DNA of 64,000 nucleotides from Plantago ovata (GCA_028274465.1 CM051455.1:87626871-87690870), one strand, 5' to 3'. Counted from the stretch's first letter, positions 9,506 through 20,831 are shown. A program made the numbers and translations. Notes: a model not told the origin generated them from the letters alone.

Positions 9506-12500
9506 ATGAATCCCGATCGTACTTGGATGTACAGTAGGATTGCAGATGGAATACTTTTTCTACGTTTGTACAAGGGGTCAATGCATTTGTCGAATTTGCA
9601 TTGTCAAAACCCGAGTGTTTGAGTACTGGGATGATGAAGTGTCCTTGCAACCATAAGAAATGTAGAAACCGTAAGTACTTACCCTATACGGTGGTTGTAG
9701 ACCATTTGAAGCGTAATGGTTTTGTCCCTAAATATGAGGTGTGGAATAATCATGGTGAGGCAGTTCGTTTGTTGGGGGATTATTCCATGTTGTCGGGGAA
9801 GCGTAGGAAAAGGCAGGAGAGTAGTGCTACACCAGGTGGCTGTACTCATGATGATGCCACAGGGGAACGGATGGAAGAGATGGTCTATAACGCTGCGGGT
9901 CAAGAATTCACGGAGGGTGTTGTTAATGAGGAGCCTCCGAATGCTAAGTCACAACAGTTCTTTGACTTGTTGGAAGCGTCCAAGATGCCACTCTACCCGG
10001 GGTGCAGGATGAATGAATTGTCCTGCTTGTCTAGAATTATGAGCAACAAGGAGGGTGGTGGGAATTCAGAAAACAGCTGCAACAATTGGTTGAGTTTGAT
10101 CACGGATATTGCGCCTGAAGGAAGCCTAGTTCCAACAAACTATTACCAAGCGCAGAAGAAGATGAAGGCGATGGGATTGCCTATGGAGAAAATAGATTGC
10201 TGCCCGGGTATGTGTATGATCTATTGGGGGGAGGATGAAGGTTTTTTGAAATGTAAACATTGTGGGAAGGACCGGTATAGTCGTTACAAGGAGGGCGCTG
10301 CAATGAAACGACAGAAGAAGAATCTCTCCCACAAGAAAATGTGGTACTTCCCTATAGGTCCTCGTCTGAAGAGGTTGTATGCATCAGATGCATGTGCAGA
10401 TAAGATGCGTTGGCACAAGGAGAGAGTAGTCGCGGATGACCAAGAGGGTAAGATGGGTCACCCATCAGACTCGCCGACATGGAAAGAGTTTGATGTGAAA
10501 TATCCACAGTTTGCAGCCCAGTCTAGAAATGTAAGATTGGGACTTAGTACTGATGGTTTCAACCCATTTGGGAGTGAACGGAAATATTCGTGCTGGCCAG
10601 TGATGCTTACACCTTACAACTTGCCTCCGGGTGACTGTTTGAAAGAAGTAAGAACCGTTCATGTTCTTGACCGTGCTGGTGCCAGGGCCGGATGATCCAG
10701 GACAGAAGATAGATGTCTTCTTGCAGCCACTGATCAAGGAGCTTATAGAGTTGTGGGAGGATGGTATCCCGGCATACGATGTCTCAACAAAGACGAACTT
10801 TACCTTGAGAGCAGCACTACTCTGGACCATCAGTGATTTCCCTGCGTACTCCATGTTGTTTGGAAGGAAAACATCCGGATACAAGGCATTTCCACATTGT
10901 CTGGATGATGTTGATTCACACTATCTGCCGAAGAGTCGAAAGGAATCTTGGTTTGATTGTCATCGCAGGTTTCTAGACGATGATCACCCGTTCAGAAAGA
11001 ACAAGACTCAGTTTCTTAAGAACAAAGTGGTGGTTAATAAGGCCCATAAAGAACTAACAAGTGCACAACAATTTGCTATTATAGAACGCTTGGGGTACAA
11101 GAAAGTAACTGAGGTTGGGTGGGAACAACATAACGAGAATATCAAAAGTGAGTATGGATGGAAAAAGAGATGCATCCTATGGGATTTGCCTTATTGGAGT
11201 AGTCTTCGCATACGTCATATCTTGGATGTCATGCATATTGAGAAGAACGTATTTGAGAACTGCTTCAACACCATTTGTGAAATTACCAACAAAACAAAGG
11301 ACACGGTTAGGTCCAGGGAAGAGTTGGATATTCTATGCTGGAGGCCCGGACTGTCAAACAAGAATGCTGATGGCAAGTGGCCGAAGGCTAAATACACTTT
11401 GTCCAAAGAGGCTAGAGCGGAACTTTTTGATTGGGTGAAGTTGTTGAAGTTCCCCGACAATTATGCTTCTAAATTTGCTCGGTGTGTGAACACGAGTAAG
11501 ACAAAGATGTATGGGATGAAGAGCCACGATTGTCATGTGTTCATGGAGAGGCTCATCCCGATTGCATTTCGCCAGCTCTTAGATAGATCGGTATGGAGTG
11601 CCTTGACCGAGTTGAGCTTGTTCTTCAAGAATCTATGCACACGGGTTGTTGAGGTTGAAGTGTTGAAGACGATGAAAGCTAACATACCGGTGATTCTGTG
11701 CAAGCTCGAGCGTATCTTTCCACCTAGCATCTTTGATTCCATGGAACACTTGCCCATTCACCTACCAGATGAGGCGTTGCTAGCCGGACCTGTTCAGTAT
11801 CGTTGGATGTATCCCTTTGAGAGGTAAATATTTTAGTATCATATTTACAAACATATATGACACATAATTGTATAGTATATCTAATTATGACAGACATATT
11901 ATAACAGATACTTAGGCAAGCTGAAGCATTATGTGAAGAACAAAGCTCAGCCTGAGGGTTCGATTGCCAATGCATACATTCGAGCAGAGAATGCAACTTT
12001 TTGCTCCTATTTCTTTGACACTGGGGGTCCCTTCGAAGACATCTAGGCCAGCTAGAAATGCCGACACATTTCAAGTGCAAGAGGACCATAAAGTTTCACT
12101 ATCAATCTTTAAGGTTTCGTGGAGGGCGTATGGTGAAGAAAAAGTGGCATATCTGACGGATAAGGAGTACAATGCTGCACATTCCTATGTCCTTCAGAAT
12201 TATGCTGAGCTCAAGCCATTCCATGTCAAGTTTACTAGGTTAGTTGCCTTCTTACGTTTTACGATTGAATTAAAATCTTATTTTAGAGAAAATGGTAGTA
12301 TTAAACCAAATATACGCATCATGTGCAGTTTCTTCAGCACCCGTTGTGTAGAGCAAAATCCTATAGTGGCGGATGACACAATTGAGGACATGCTTAGGGA
12401 GGCCCTAGTCTCCGAATTTCCAACATGGTTCAAAGAGCATGTACAGAACCCGGCCAACAAAATAACATGTCCTTACTTAAGAGCACTAGTAAGTGGACCT

Positions 12501-13064
12501 GGGAGAAGATACTCCCCCTTCCCATCTTACATTGTAAATGGACTTAGGTTCAACAGTAGTGAGTGTGGATCGACCGATGCTACAGTTAATTGTGGGGTTC
12601 GTGTCTTGGGGAAAGACATAGGTGATGATGTCTACGATTACTATGGGAAGCTTAGGCGTATTGTTCGCCTTGAATATCCCGGAGTACCTTTGAAAAGAAC
12701 AATGTTGTTTGATGTTGATTGGTATGATCCCACTGATGTAGGCACCAGAAGGCTTGAGGAGTATGATATGGTGGAGATAAACTATAAGAAGAAGTACAAA
12801 GTGTACGAACTATTTATCTTGGCAAGTCAAGCACTTCAAGCTGTATTTCTTCAGTTTCCTACCTTGAAAAAGGATAAGGGCGATTGGTTAGCTGTTGTAC
12901 CTATAAATGCTCAATCCAAAGTTGAGTATGTGGAGAAGGACGAGTCAATTAACAACTCGTACGAAGAAGAAGATATCGATGGTCAGGCTAGAAAACCTGT
13001 ACAGGTTACAGTAGAAGTTATTCAGCTGCTTGATGATGTTTTCATTGACTTACAACCAGAGTAG
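9506..13064 (+). pseudogene. tnpD-like: CACTA transposase (TNPD-like), frameshifted
   Basis: The ATG at 9506 starts an N-terminal transposase-associated domain; a 1-nt shift near 9555 moves the frame into the one open from 9601. Next come CX3C/CX2C cysteines (about 10196-10270) and the start of the Transposase_21 (RNase H-like) domain with STDGFNPFG. A second shift near 10655 precedes the conserved PGPDDPGQKIDVFLQPL segment. LDVMHIEKNVFEN is at about 11223, then a DUF4218 region (11500-12010) interrupted by an intron (11824-11907, GT...AG, frame kept). A third shift near 12020 leads to a C-terminal DUF4216 region (about 12550-12960). A second possible intron is 12240-12328. The protein would cut and join the element ends. 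At least three frameshifts make this copy unlikely to encode active transposase. Confidence 0.85.
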
Positions 13065-13427
13065 ATTATAGAGGGTACGTGAATTAGTACTGGGTAGTTA
13101 GATTAGACTTAGCTTAGACTTATCTATTAGGCATATAATAAAAAAATGTTCTTTACTATATCTCTGATTTTACATCTTATATAATAGGTTGATTATTATT
13201 AGATGTGAGTTCCTACGTTGGGGGATATGCTACTTCAGGCTTGGAAAGCCAACTGGCTGTTGGGAGTTCCGCCTCCGGAATGGATGCCAGCTCCCCTTCA
13301 TGAGTATTGGCAGGCCTACTGGCGTGACCACCCAAATGTCCAGCGTCGTTCCTTACATTATCTCTTAATGACTTTACATGTTTTATATTCAATTGTGTAT
13401 GTACTAACACAGATCTTTTTATTGCAG
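13065..13427 (+). other. CACTA intergenic region
   Basis: Between the two transposon genes. An open frame runs from 13218 into the second gene, but an acceptor-like ATTGCAG directly precedes the ATG at 13428. I therefore read this stretch as the promoter, 5' untranslated exon and intron of the downstream gene; a longer N-terminus cannot be excluded. Confidence 0.45.
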
Positions 13428-15191
13428 ATGCCACGACCCAGGAGGCCACGATACATGACCCCGCAGTCCCAGAGGTCAGATACCGACGGAGAGGACACCG
13501 GGCAGGGCTCACAGCAAGGCTCCCCTACTGTTTTTGGGACTCCACCTGGGTCGAGTAGGGGATCGACTCCTCATTCCTCCCTCCACGACCCATGGGCCCA
13601 CGTTCCAGATGACGGTTGTCCCTTTCAAAGGCCGGAAGATGATCTTATATGGAATGGTCGCCCTGTCCTTTACCCCAAGGGAGAGAAGTAAGTATTAGGC
13701 ATTAACTGATTTACGAACTTTTAATATATATATACCAAACTAACGTTCTCACTATTGACTTACATGTTCTTCACAGGTTGTATGGGGAGCGCGCTGCTAA
13801 AGTACTCAGTGGGATAATACGGAACAGGATGATCCCACCGCAAGAGGGTGGCAGCCAGTGGCATTGCATCCCGGACCAAATTAAGGGAGAGCTGTTCGAG
13901 GAGCTGAGGGTGAGTTAATAATCGTACATTAGTTACCTAATTTTTTGTGTTGTGAGTGGTATGTTAGCCACTTTGTGTGAGTGGTATGTTAGCCACTGTA
14001 CTTGGGTGATATGTTAGTCACCATTGTTTTAGTGAAATATAGGACAATATGAGTGGTATGGTAGCCACTATATTTGAGTGGTATGTTAGCCACTGAACTT
14101 GGGTGATATGTTAGTCACCGATATACTTGAATAGATGTTGTTTCCCCTTGTTATATATTTGATACATGTTAGCTCTCCTTGCTATACTTGAATGTTTTTA
14201 AGTATTCACCAACGTATGTGTTTCGATGTTTATTTGATATTGTGTAGAAAGAATTCTTCCTTCCGAAAGCATTGTTGATGGATCTCTGGTGGAGCTTCAA
14301 CTCTCACGGTAGTGCCCTTTACAAGTGCATGGTTCATAACATGAAGAAACTGTGGACACATAACCGTCCACGTACCGGTGATTGGCCCGGAGATGAAATT
14401 TGGGAGGCGTGGAAGGTGTATTGGGCTAACGAGAGAGTCCAGGCGCAGGCTGACCAGAACACTGAGAACAGGAAGAAGCAGCCGAATGATGGGAGCCGTA
14501 CCCTGGTGACACACCGTTTTGGCTCTGAGTCGATCGCTACAGCACATGTGAGGCAGAAGGTAAGTGTATTAACTTTGTGAATTCATCATTCTTATACTTG
14601 TTATTTACTTGCATTTCGAACTTTCAAACTAAGTATATGATGCTTTCATGTGTCATTCAGTTGAAGGATAAGGAGAGTCTCCTATTCACCTTGTTCTCGA
14701 GATCTCAGAAGGCCAAGGACGGACAGTGGTTGTGTGACGAGGCCACATCAATTGCGGTAAGTTCAACAATACATGTGTTTATTAAATACTGATGATTTCA
14801 TAACTAATTAACAACATAACTAACACCTTATACTCTTGATTTATAATTTCAGACGGCCTACGAGGCCAGGATTCGTGATCAGGATCTCACTGTTGAGGAA
14901 ATGAATGCCATTTTCCTCGAGGTGAATCCTCTAGACGAGAAGGGCCGTCGCTTGGGATTGGGGAGTGCAGCAGCCGTCCCTGAATTGGACTCGAGGCCGA
15001 CTCGTCGTTCCCGTGCCAGTACATCTTCATCATCTTCAGCAGCAGCTTCCGCTCGAGAGCAGGCCCTCTTACTTCAGTTGCAGGAGAGGGATGAGGAGGT
15101 GAAGAGGCTAGCTGCGCAACAGGCTAAATATGGTACTATGTTTGTTGAGCTGTATGCGAAGCTGGGGATGGACCCACCTACCTCTCCATGA
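13428..15191 (+). CDS. tnpA-like: CACTA second transposon protein (TNPA-like, Ptta/En/Spm family)
   Basis: Five exons: 13428-13687, 13777-13909, 14248-14559, 14661-14756 and 14853-15191. All junctions are GT...AG, and the total of 1140 nt is in frame with no internal stop (379 aa). The N-terminus is Pro/Arg/Ser-rich and disordered. The middle (exons 2-4) has the features of the plant Ptta/En/Spm transposase family: an IPPQEGGSQWHCIPD segment, a WEAWKVYWANE segment and a block around TLVTHRFGSESIA. The C-terminus has a Ser-rich linker and a short coiled coil (LLLQLQERDEEVKRLAAQQ). In En/Spm this protein binds the subterminal repeats and helps assemble the transposition complex. Unlike the upstream transposase gene it looks intact, so it could still act on related elements in trans. 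Confidence 0.85.
13955..14119. repeat. Intronic tandem hairpin repeats in TNPA-like gene
   Basis: Within intron 2, six 18-19 bp units of two types: a = AGTGG TATGTTAG CCACT and b = GGTGA TATGTTAG TCACC. The order is a-a-b, gap, a-a-b (13955, 13980, 14004, 14051, 14076, 14101), a higher-order repeat of about 97 bp. The arms change in matched pairs while the middle TATGTTAG stays almost constant. Confidence 0.85.
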
Positions 15192-15784
15192 TCCCCTATC
15201 CTTTTCGACTCTATTTACTATTTTCTACATGAATACTGTGTAAACTATGATATTATTTTGGATTAGTATTGTGTACGTATGATTATTATTATATGTATGG
15301 AGGGTTTTGGTACATTTATTATGATTTTTTTGGATTATTTTTTTGTTTATTTGGTCTATAAGAATTTCGGTAACATGTTGCTGAATTGAACAGGTTGCAT
15401 TTGATTTTGGTTTTCATTACTATATCTAAAAAATTTAAAAAAATAAAAAAGAATATAGCAACCGATGAATTTATCCGTCGCTAGGAGCTCCAGAGCTCCA
15501 GCGACGGATAACTTATCCGTCGCTAAGATCTCCGGAGATCCAGCGACGGATGAGTAATCCGTCGCTGGATTTCCGGGGCCTTTTGCGACGGATAAGTCAT
15601 CGGTTGTTAAAAGTCAACCTCCTTATCCGTTGCTAATTAGCGACGGATAACTCATCGGTCGCTAAATCGCTAGCGACTAACATTTTAGCGACGATGATTT
15701 TATCCGTCGCTAAAAACACCGATCGGTCGCTAGCTATTAGCGACCGATCGGCATCATTTAGCGACGGAGCACCTCCTTGTAGTG
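15192..15784. repeat. CACTA 3' flank and right subterminal repeat array
   Basis: 15192-15455 is AT-rich 3' untranslated sequence without a gene. 15456-15784 holds about ten copies of the GCGACGGAT / ATCCGTCGC unit in both orientations, ending in the right terminal inverted repeat CTTGTAGTG. Confidence 0.9.
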
Positions 15785-15918
15785 TGAAGACTTTCTTTTT
15801 CTACCTTCCCCCTTAGACATGGATTGCATCATAGGTCTGATGTGTGGAGAGATAAACTCATTGCAATTTTCAGCAAGAGTGCTTAGGCTGTTGTATTTAA
15901 GAATCATGTCTTGCTGAC
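15785..15918 (-). pseudogene. C1 ORF3 fragment between the CACTA and G2 insertions
   Basis: A 134-bp remnant. The minus strand is open in one frame over most of its length and encodes short segments such as SLSTLAENCNEF and IRPMMQSM. It carries the TGA duplication of the CACTA at its left and the CTGAC duplication of G2 at its right (15914-15918). Its frame is offset by one from the neighbouring ORF3 block at 28223, so there is also an indel. Confidence 0.6.
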
Positions 15919-17321
15919 TGATGAACGTATTTTTGACGCGTTCATCTTGTCTTTTTTACCTTCTTTTGCTATCTTCTAGCCTTGTTTTTTGGTTAGTTTG
16001 GTAGAATAGTGTCACGTTTTGTGTTTTCTGCATTTTCAGGCACTTAGGTACGAAACGGCGTTTTTGGAGCTAAAAACGAGCATTTTTGATGTAAAAGATG
16101 GCCCCGTTGAAGTTCCCCAATCTCCGTGGCTTGTTCGTAAGTGTTTGAGCATCAATAAGCATCGAGAAGGATGAGTCCAAGGCACCCGAGGGCCGTGCGA
16201 GGGCAAAAAGATTGAGTTTGAAGACAAAAATCTCCCCAGGAGCCAAGCTAAGCGCCTGGAATAGTGAAGCGCTCCGCTTCATTTTCCAGGAGCTTCGGCA
16301 CAGAAGCCAAGCGAACCGCTTGGAGTGCCAAAGCGCTTCGCTTTCCAAGCGCTCCGCTTGTCTTCTCCAAGAGGTCCGCTTGGCAGCGATTACGTTTTCG
16401 GATTTTCCTTCTTAGATCTGATCTTCAGTCATTTTTTGAATATCTTTTGAACTGTAGCTTCGTTTTGGAGAGCTCCTAAGCCCCAAAACTCAGAAAAAAC
16501 TAAGATTACATTGTATTTTAGCTTGGGATTCAAGATTTTGATTGGAATTCATCCTTTGTAATCATCTACGGAGAGGTTTTCTTTGCTTTCCACCGATTAG
16601 TGACAGCTTTGGTGGTAACTTGTATCTCTCTCTTGTCTTGTAGTTTGATATGATGTATTCTGATTATTATTCATATGAATTGATGTCTATGTTGATGAAT
16701 ATGAGTAGCTAAATCTTTTGTGTTGGTGGTAGAATGTAGAATATGCATGCTATGGGTTATGTTTATGCTTACATGAGATTGTGATTCAATCTTGCTGCAA
16801 ATTCCTTCATATGATTCTTAGTTGCCTATAAAATATATTTGAATTGAGTATAGTGACAAACTCTTGGTCAATGAAAGCTATAGGATTGTATGTTAGAGAT
16901 TTGCAGCATGCTAGATAAATGGTGTTAGTGACAAGCACCTCTAAAGTATTGATAGTGGTCTTTTATGATGTGTGTCTTGAAAGTTACCTAGACGAGTTGC
17001 TTAGCAGACTTGATCGAAGGTTTTACGCACTGAACTTGTGAGCATATTCGTAACCCATGCATGTGTATTTGATTTCTACCACCAACCATTTTCCAAACTT
17101 GATTACATCAATCTGATTTCTCGTTGCTTTGTTCAAAGAAAATGATTCTATAAACATTTGAACTCGTTGACTGAAATTACTAGCAAAAACCTCAAGCAAA
17201 GCCACGTTAGGTCCCGAGAGAACGACACTCAGGGACAACTTGCCATTGCACTCTAGTTTGTGTAGTGATAAGTGTTCTTAGGCTTTTAAACAAATTTAAT
17301 TGGTGAAAAACGACATCATCA
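15919..17321 (+). repeat. G2 5' LTR
   Basis: 1403 bp, TGATGAACG...CATCATCA, nearly identical to the 3' LTR at 26831-28222. It contains five GCG-N3-CGC boxes. The small ORFs inside have no protein support. Confidence 0.92.
16266..16383. promoter_or_regulatory. G2 LTR cluster of five GCG-N3-CGC palindromes
   Basis: Boxes at 16266-16280, 16307-16323, 16330-16344, 16345-16360 and 16367-16383, with the general form CCAAGCG-N3-CGCTTGG. Spacers are CTC, AAC, TTC, CTC and GTC, and the last box has one imperfect arm. The 3' LTR has the same cluster at about 27178-27296. I infer a cis-regulatory role; unlike the other families there is no clear TATA box next to it. Confidence 0.6.
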
Positions 17322-17324
17322 AAT

Positions 17325-17342
17325 TGGCGCCGTTGCCGGGGA
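17325..17342 (+). other. G2 primer binding site, tRNA-Asp
   Basis: Exact TGGCGCCGTTGCCGGGGA, 3 bp after the LTR end. It is perfectly complementary to the last 18 nt of plant tRNA-Asp including CCA. Confidence 0.92.
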
Positions 17343-17466
17343 CTTAACTCCTTTGGTTGGTGTTTTTGTTTTGGTTTTTTTTCAGCCAACATCTCTTCTT
17401 TGTCTCATTTCTGTTTTTGTTTCTTTTTGCTTGAGATACTCACTATCTTGTATTTCAGGTGAGTGC

Positions 17467-19169
17467 ATGCCTAGAACCCGAACGGGTGAACCTATTATTG
17501 AACCTTTTGTAGACGAGATCGATCGTTTGTTTCAAAGGAGAAGGAGGAATTTGAATCTCGAGTTTGAAGGAGTAGCATCTAGAGCTTCCACTTCTGGTAT
17601 TCGGGAAGAGTCTTCTTCTTATCTTTTGGAGCCAATTCTTGAATCTGTTTACTTGGAAGGTGAAATGGCGGAGCGGCCCATACGTACACTTACTAAGCAT
17701 ACGGTTGGGGCTATAGGACCATCAATTGTCCTCAATGATGCCACCAGGAACTTGGAGATCAAGAATCACATGTTCCAACAACTTCCCAAATTCTATGGGA
17801 TGGCTAATGAGGACGTGATTGGGTACTTGAATGAGCTCGAGAATTTTGTTCTCCATCTTGGGCGACCAGGAGCTGGTGTTACGGATGACGATCTCCGCAT
17901 GAAGGTCTTTTCTATGGGGCTAGGTGATCGTGCAAAGGCTTGGCTTAATACTTTGGAGGCCGGGTCTTTGACAACATGGGATCTTTGCTTTGATAAGTTC
18001 ATGGAGCGTTACTACCCCGCTTCCAAGACAATGGCTATGAAGAGCCAAATTAGCTCCTTCGAGCAGAGGTATGATGAGCCTTTCCACGAGGCCTATGATC
18101 GATTCATGGGGTTGCATCATCGATGCCCACATAACGGGTATGATAAAGGTCAGCTTCTCCAATTCTTTTACAATGGTTTACATCCTGAGATTCAATCTCA
18201 AGTGGATAGTATTTGTGGAGGTAGTATGGGGGAGTTGCTTCCTTCTCAAGCTCAAGTGAAGTTGGACATGATGTACCGGAATTCCCAAAACCGGAATGTG
18301 AGGGCTCGTGTGCTCCAAAAGGAGCAAAGAGGTGAGGCCAAGGTAGTAGTGGAACAAAATGCCTTCGATGGGTTCGCCCATGAAGTGAAGCAAGCTTTGA
18401 GGCAAAGCGTTCCTTCTCCTTCTACGGAAGTTTGTGGTGTGTGCAAGAACTATGGGCACCCGGCCTATTTATGCCGTTCTGAATTTGTTAGAGAGCAATA
18501 TATCACGAACAATGTCCGTCAAGAAGTGTATGCTGCTGAGGGAGAGCAAGTAGTTGGAGATGTGAATTACGGGCAAGGATATGGCAATGTGAGGCCACAA
18601 AACCGTGGACCCCGAGGTGGGACCATAATCAAGGCAATCGTGGTTATCTTCACAACCCGGATGAAAATGCCTATGGGCCTAATCAAGATAGAAGTCGTCT
18701 CAGCTATGGGAACAATTGGTATGAAGGAGCACAGCCTTCTAATCCTACACCTCCACCTCAGGTTGCTAGTTCGGGACCACAAGGTGGAGGGGTGCTCCCT
18801 TCACCTCTTGTTTCTTATCTCAACGATCTTGTGTTGAAGACAAATAAGTTTATGGAGCATTACTATCGTAATGAATCTACTAACAATCAGCGGTTTGAGA
18901 AGCTTGAGGCTAGTAGTAGCAACCTCCATAAGAAGTTGCAAGAGTTGATAGATCGGGGGGCTAGTAGAGAGCAAGGGAAGTTTCCCGGAAACACGGAGAA
19001 GGCTATGGCCATAACCGTGGTGACTGATTTGCCCGTAGAGATCACGGTTGTGAGAGACAATGCACTAGTTGAGGTGCCAAGTTGCAAGATAACTGAAACT
19101 TGCAAGGTGAGTGAGGAGTTTGAAACTCCTAAGGTAGTTGTGGAAGAGAAAGTGGTCGCACAATTCTAG
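17467..19169 (+). pseudogene. G2 gag, one frameshift
   Basis: The start at 17467 (MPRTRTGEP) matches the G4 start MPHTRSAGTP. Residues about 90-270 form the retrotransposon GAG core (FYGMANEDVIGYL, MKVFSMGLGDRAKAWL, then a CPHNG segment). A CX2CX4HX4C zinc knuckle (VCGVCKNYGHPAYLC) lies near 18430-18475. A 1-nt loss near 18615-18626 shifts the frame; the true frame then runs through a Gly/Asn/Pro-rich stretch and a coiled-coil-like segment to a stop at 19167. GAG packages the element RNA. In G1 and G4 gag and protease share one frame, whereas here a further shift separates them. Confidence 0.85.
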
Positions 19170-19674
19170 AACGTGTAAGAAGGATGGAATAGTGGCAACT
19201 CTAGACACGGAAGCGGGTGTGAATGTCATACCTTTGAACGTGTACGAAGAGTCGGGTTTGTCTGGCTTAAGACCAATGAAGTGCATGGTGAAATTGGCGG
19301 ATGGGTCTATGAAGAAGCCATTGGGTGTGATTGAGAATCTAGTGGTAAGAGTCGCCGGTGTAGAGGTCAAGACGAACTTCATCGTCATGCCTACATCCTC
19401 CGCAAAGCTGAAGGATGTGGTTCTTTTGGGTAGAGACTTCATCAACAAAGTACATATGGTGATAGACATGTACCGTCGTACATGTAGCTTCGAGGTAAAT
19501 GGCAAGCAACATACGTTGCGAGCCATAATTAATTCATGTGCTTATGTTGATACTAACGAACTTGTAGGATTCTTTGGTCCTCTTTATGTTCGTCAAGATG
19601 TGCAGGGACTTGGTGCTTTGAAGAGCACTTGGACGGGGAAGTCTAGTACCCGATGCGAAATTGATCCCGCATGA
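19138..19674 (+). pseudogene. G2 aspartic protease domain
   Basis: Frame +1 relative to the end of gag. It carries the retroviral-type aspartic protease fold as in Athila/Tat-like plant elements: a LDTEAGVNVIPLNVYEESGL segment, then LADGS, FIVMPTSS and VLLGRDFI. The active-site Gly is Glu (DTE for DTG), so activity is doubtful. It ends 1158 bp before ORF2. It would cleave the GAG polyprotein in an intact element. Confidence 0.8.
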
Positions 19675-20831
19675 GCTAAGACGAGTCGAGCCAACGACTT
19701 TTAAACGAAGGCGCTTCTCGGGAGGCAACCCGAGGTTGTAGGTACTTGCATATAGATTAGAAGCACGTTTAAAATTTTGTTTCGTTGATTAGACAAGGTT
19801 TTTGGGGTGAAAATTTAGCAAAAGTCGAAAAAAAATGAATTTGGGAGCTTCAGGTCCCAAGCGAACCGCTTGGAAAGCCCAAGCGGTCTGCTTGGATTTC
19901 CAGTAAGAATTCCATTCTTACTGGAAATCCAAGCGGAGCGCTTGGCACGCCCAAGCGGTCCGCTTGAATTTCCAGTAAGAATGAAAATTCTTACTTGAAA
20001 TTCAAGTGGAGCGCTTGGGAGTTCCCAAGCGGACCGCTTGCCAAGCGCTTCGCTTGGGACGCCCAAGCGCTTCGCTTGGCTTTCCTTAAGAAAGCTAAGC
20101 GGGGCACTTGTGTTTCAAAGCTCCCCACTTCGTTTTTCTTCCTCCATTGCCGATTTAGCACCCCAAAAATCTCAATTCTCCACCAATTCTTGCAATCTTG
20201 TGCATTTTACAAAGCCCATCACCCCCTCTATCATCTAAACCAATCAAATTTCACGTTTGAAGCATCCATAACAAGGAATCAAAGGTACCTCTCATGAACC
20301 CTAACTTTCTTGAATTTGGGATTTTATCTTAATTAGCTTCAATTGTGTTATGCATTGGTGAATTAGAGTTTGATGATGATTGTTGAGCATGTTTCTTACT
20401 AGATGTGATGTCTAAATTCGAATTTTGTTCCTCTTGATTTATGATGAACTCTAGTGCTCGAATTTTTGCTATGTAATTGTTTGATGATTGTTAGCCTTAA
20501 ATTTGAGTTATGTTATGATTCAAATTTTTGCTATGTAATTGTTTGATGATTGTTAGCCTTGAATTTGAGTTATGTTATGATTATGGTGATGTTGTGATTG
20601 CATGAGAATGTGTTGGATTGGTTGGGTAATTTTATTGGAGAGTTTGTTTGCTTGGTTTAGATTCGTATGGATTTATCGTAACGAAGTGTTAAAACTTCTC
20701 GATTTGTTCATATGAACTTTAGCAAGCCTTCAAACTCACCATGAGATTACTTGAGTGAGTATTGGAGTCTAGGAGTCAAGTCTAAGTCTCATTGTCTCTT
20801 GAAGTTATCTAATAAGATTATTCTAGGTACA
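19675..20831 (+). other. G2 protease-ORF2 spacer
   Basis: Non-coding. 19856-20082 is the palindrome and hairpin cluster listed separately. The rest, from about 20120, resembles a leader (AACCCTAA-type phrase near 20297, then AT-rich sequence with a local duplication around 20450-20580). G4 has similar leader sequence at 51290-51400. Confidence 0.5.
19856..20082. repeat. G2 palindrome cluster with two long hairpins
   Basis: Eight or so CCAAGCG-N3-CGCTTGG boxes. Pairs of boxes flank ATTTCCAGTAAGAAT and its complement, giving two hairpins with arms of about 32 bp: 19879-19945 (3-nt loop) and 19951-20018 (4-nt loop). Further single boxes follow at about 20025-20082. Confidence 0.88.

Larger units (their letters stand above)
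8264..15784 (+). mobile_element. CACTA (En/Spm) DNA transposon, 7.5 kb
   Basis: Starts CACTACAAGAAATACTGG and ends with the complement of CACTACAAGGAGGTGC, flanked by the 3-bp target duplication TGA (8261-8263 and 15785-15787). Both ends carry dense subterminal repeats of GCGACGGAT / GCGACCGAT. Inside are a TNPD-like transposase gene (broken) and a TNPA-like gene (open), both on the plus strand. Terminal CACTA, 3-bp duplication, subterminal repeats and two genes are the complete CACTA anatomy. It is inserted in C1 ORF3. Confidence 0.95.

Noticed and set aside
9679-10884. Minus-strand ORFs opposite the CACTA transposase
   Set aside because: Antisense shadows; the plus strand carries the transposase motifs in order.
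17325-17342. Possible tRNA gene fragment
   Set aside because: Only the 18-nt complement of the tRNA-Asp 3' end, 3 bp after an LTR; it is a primer binding site.
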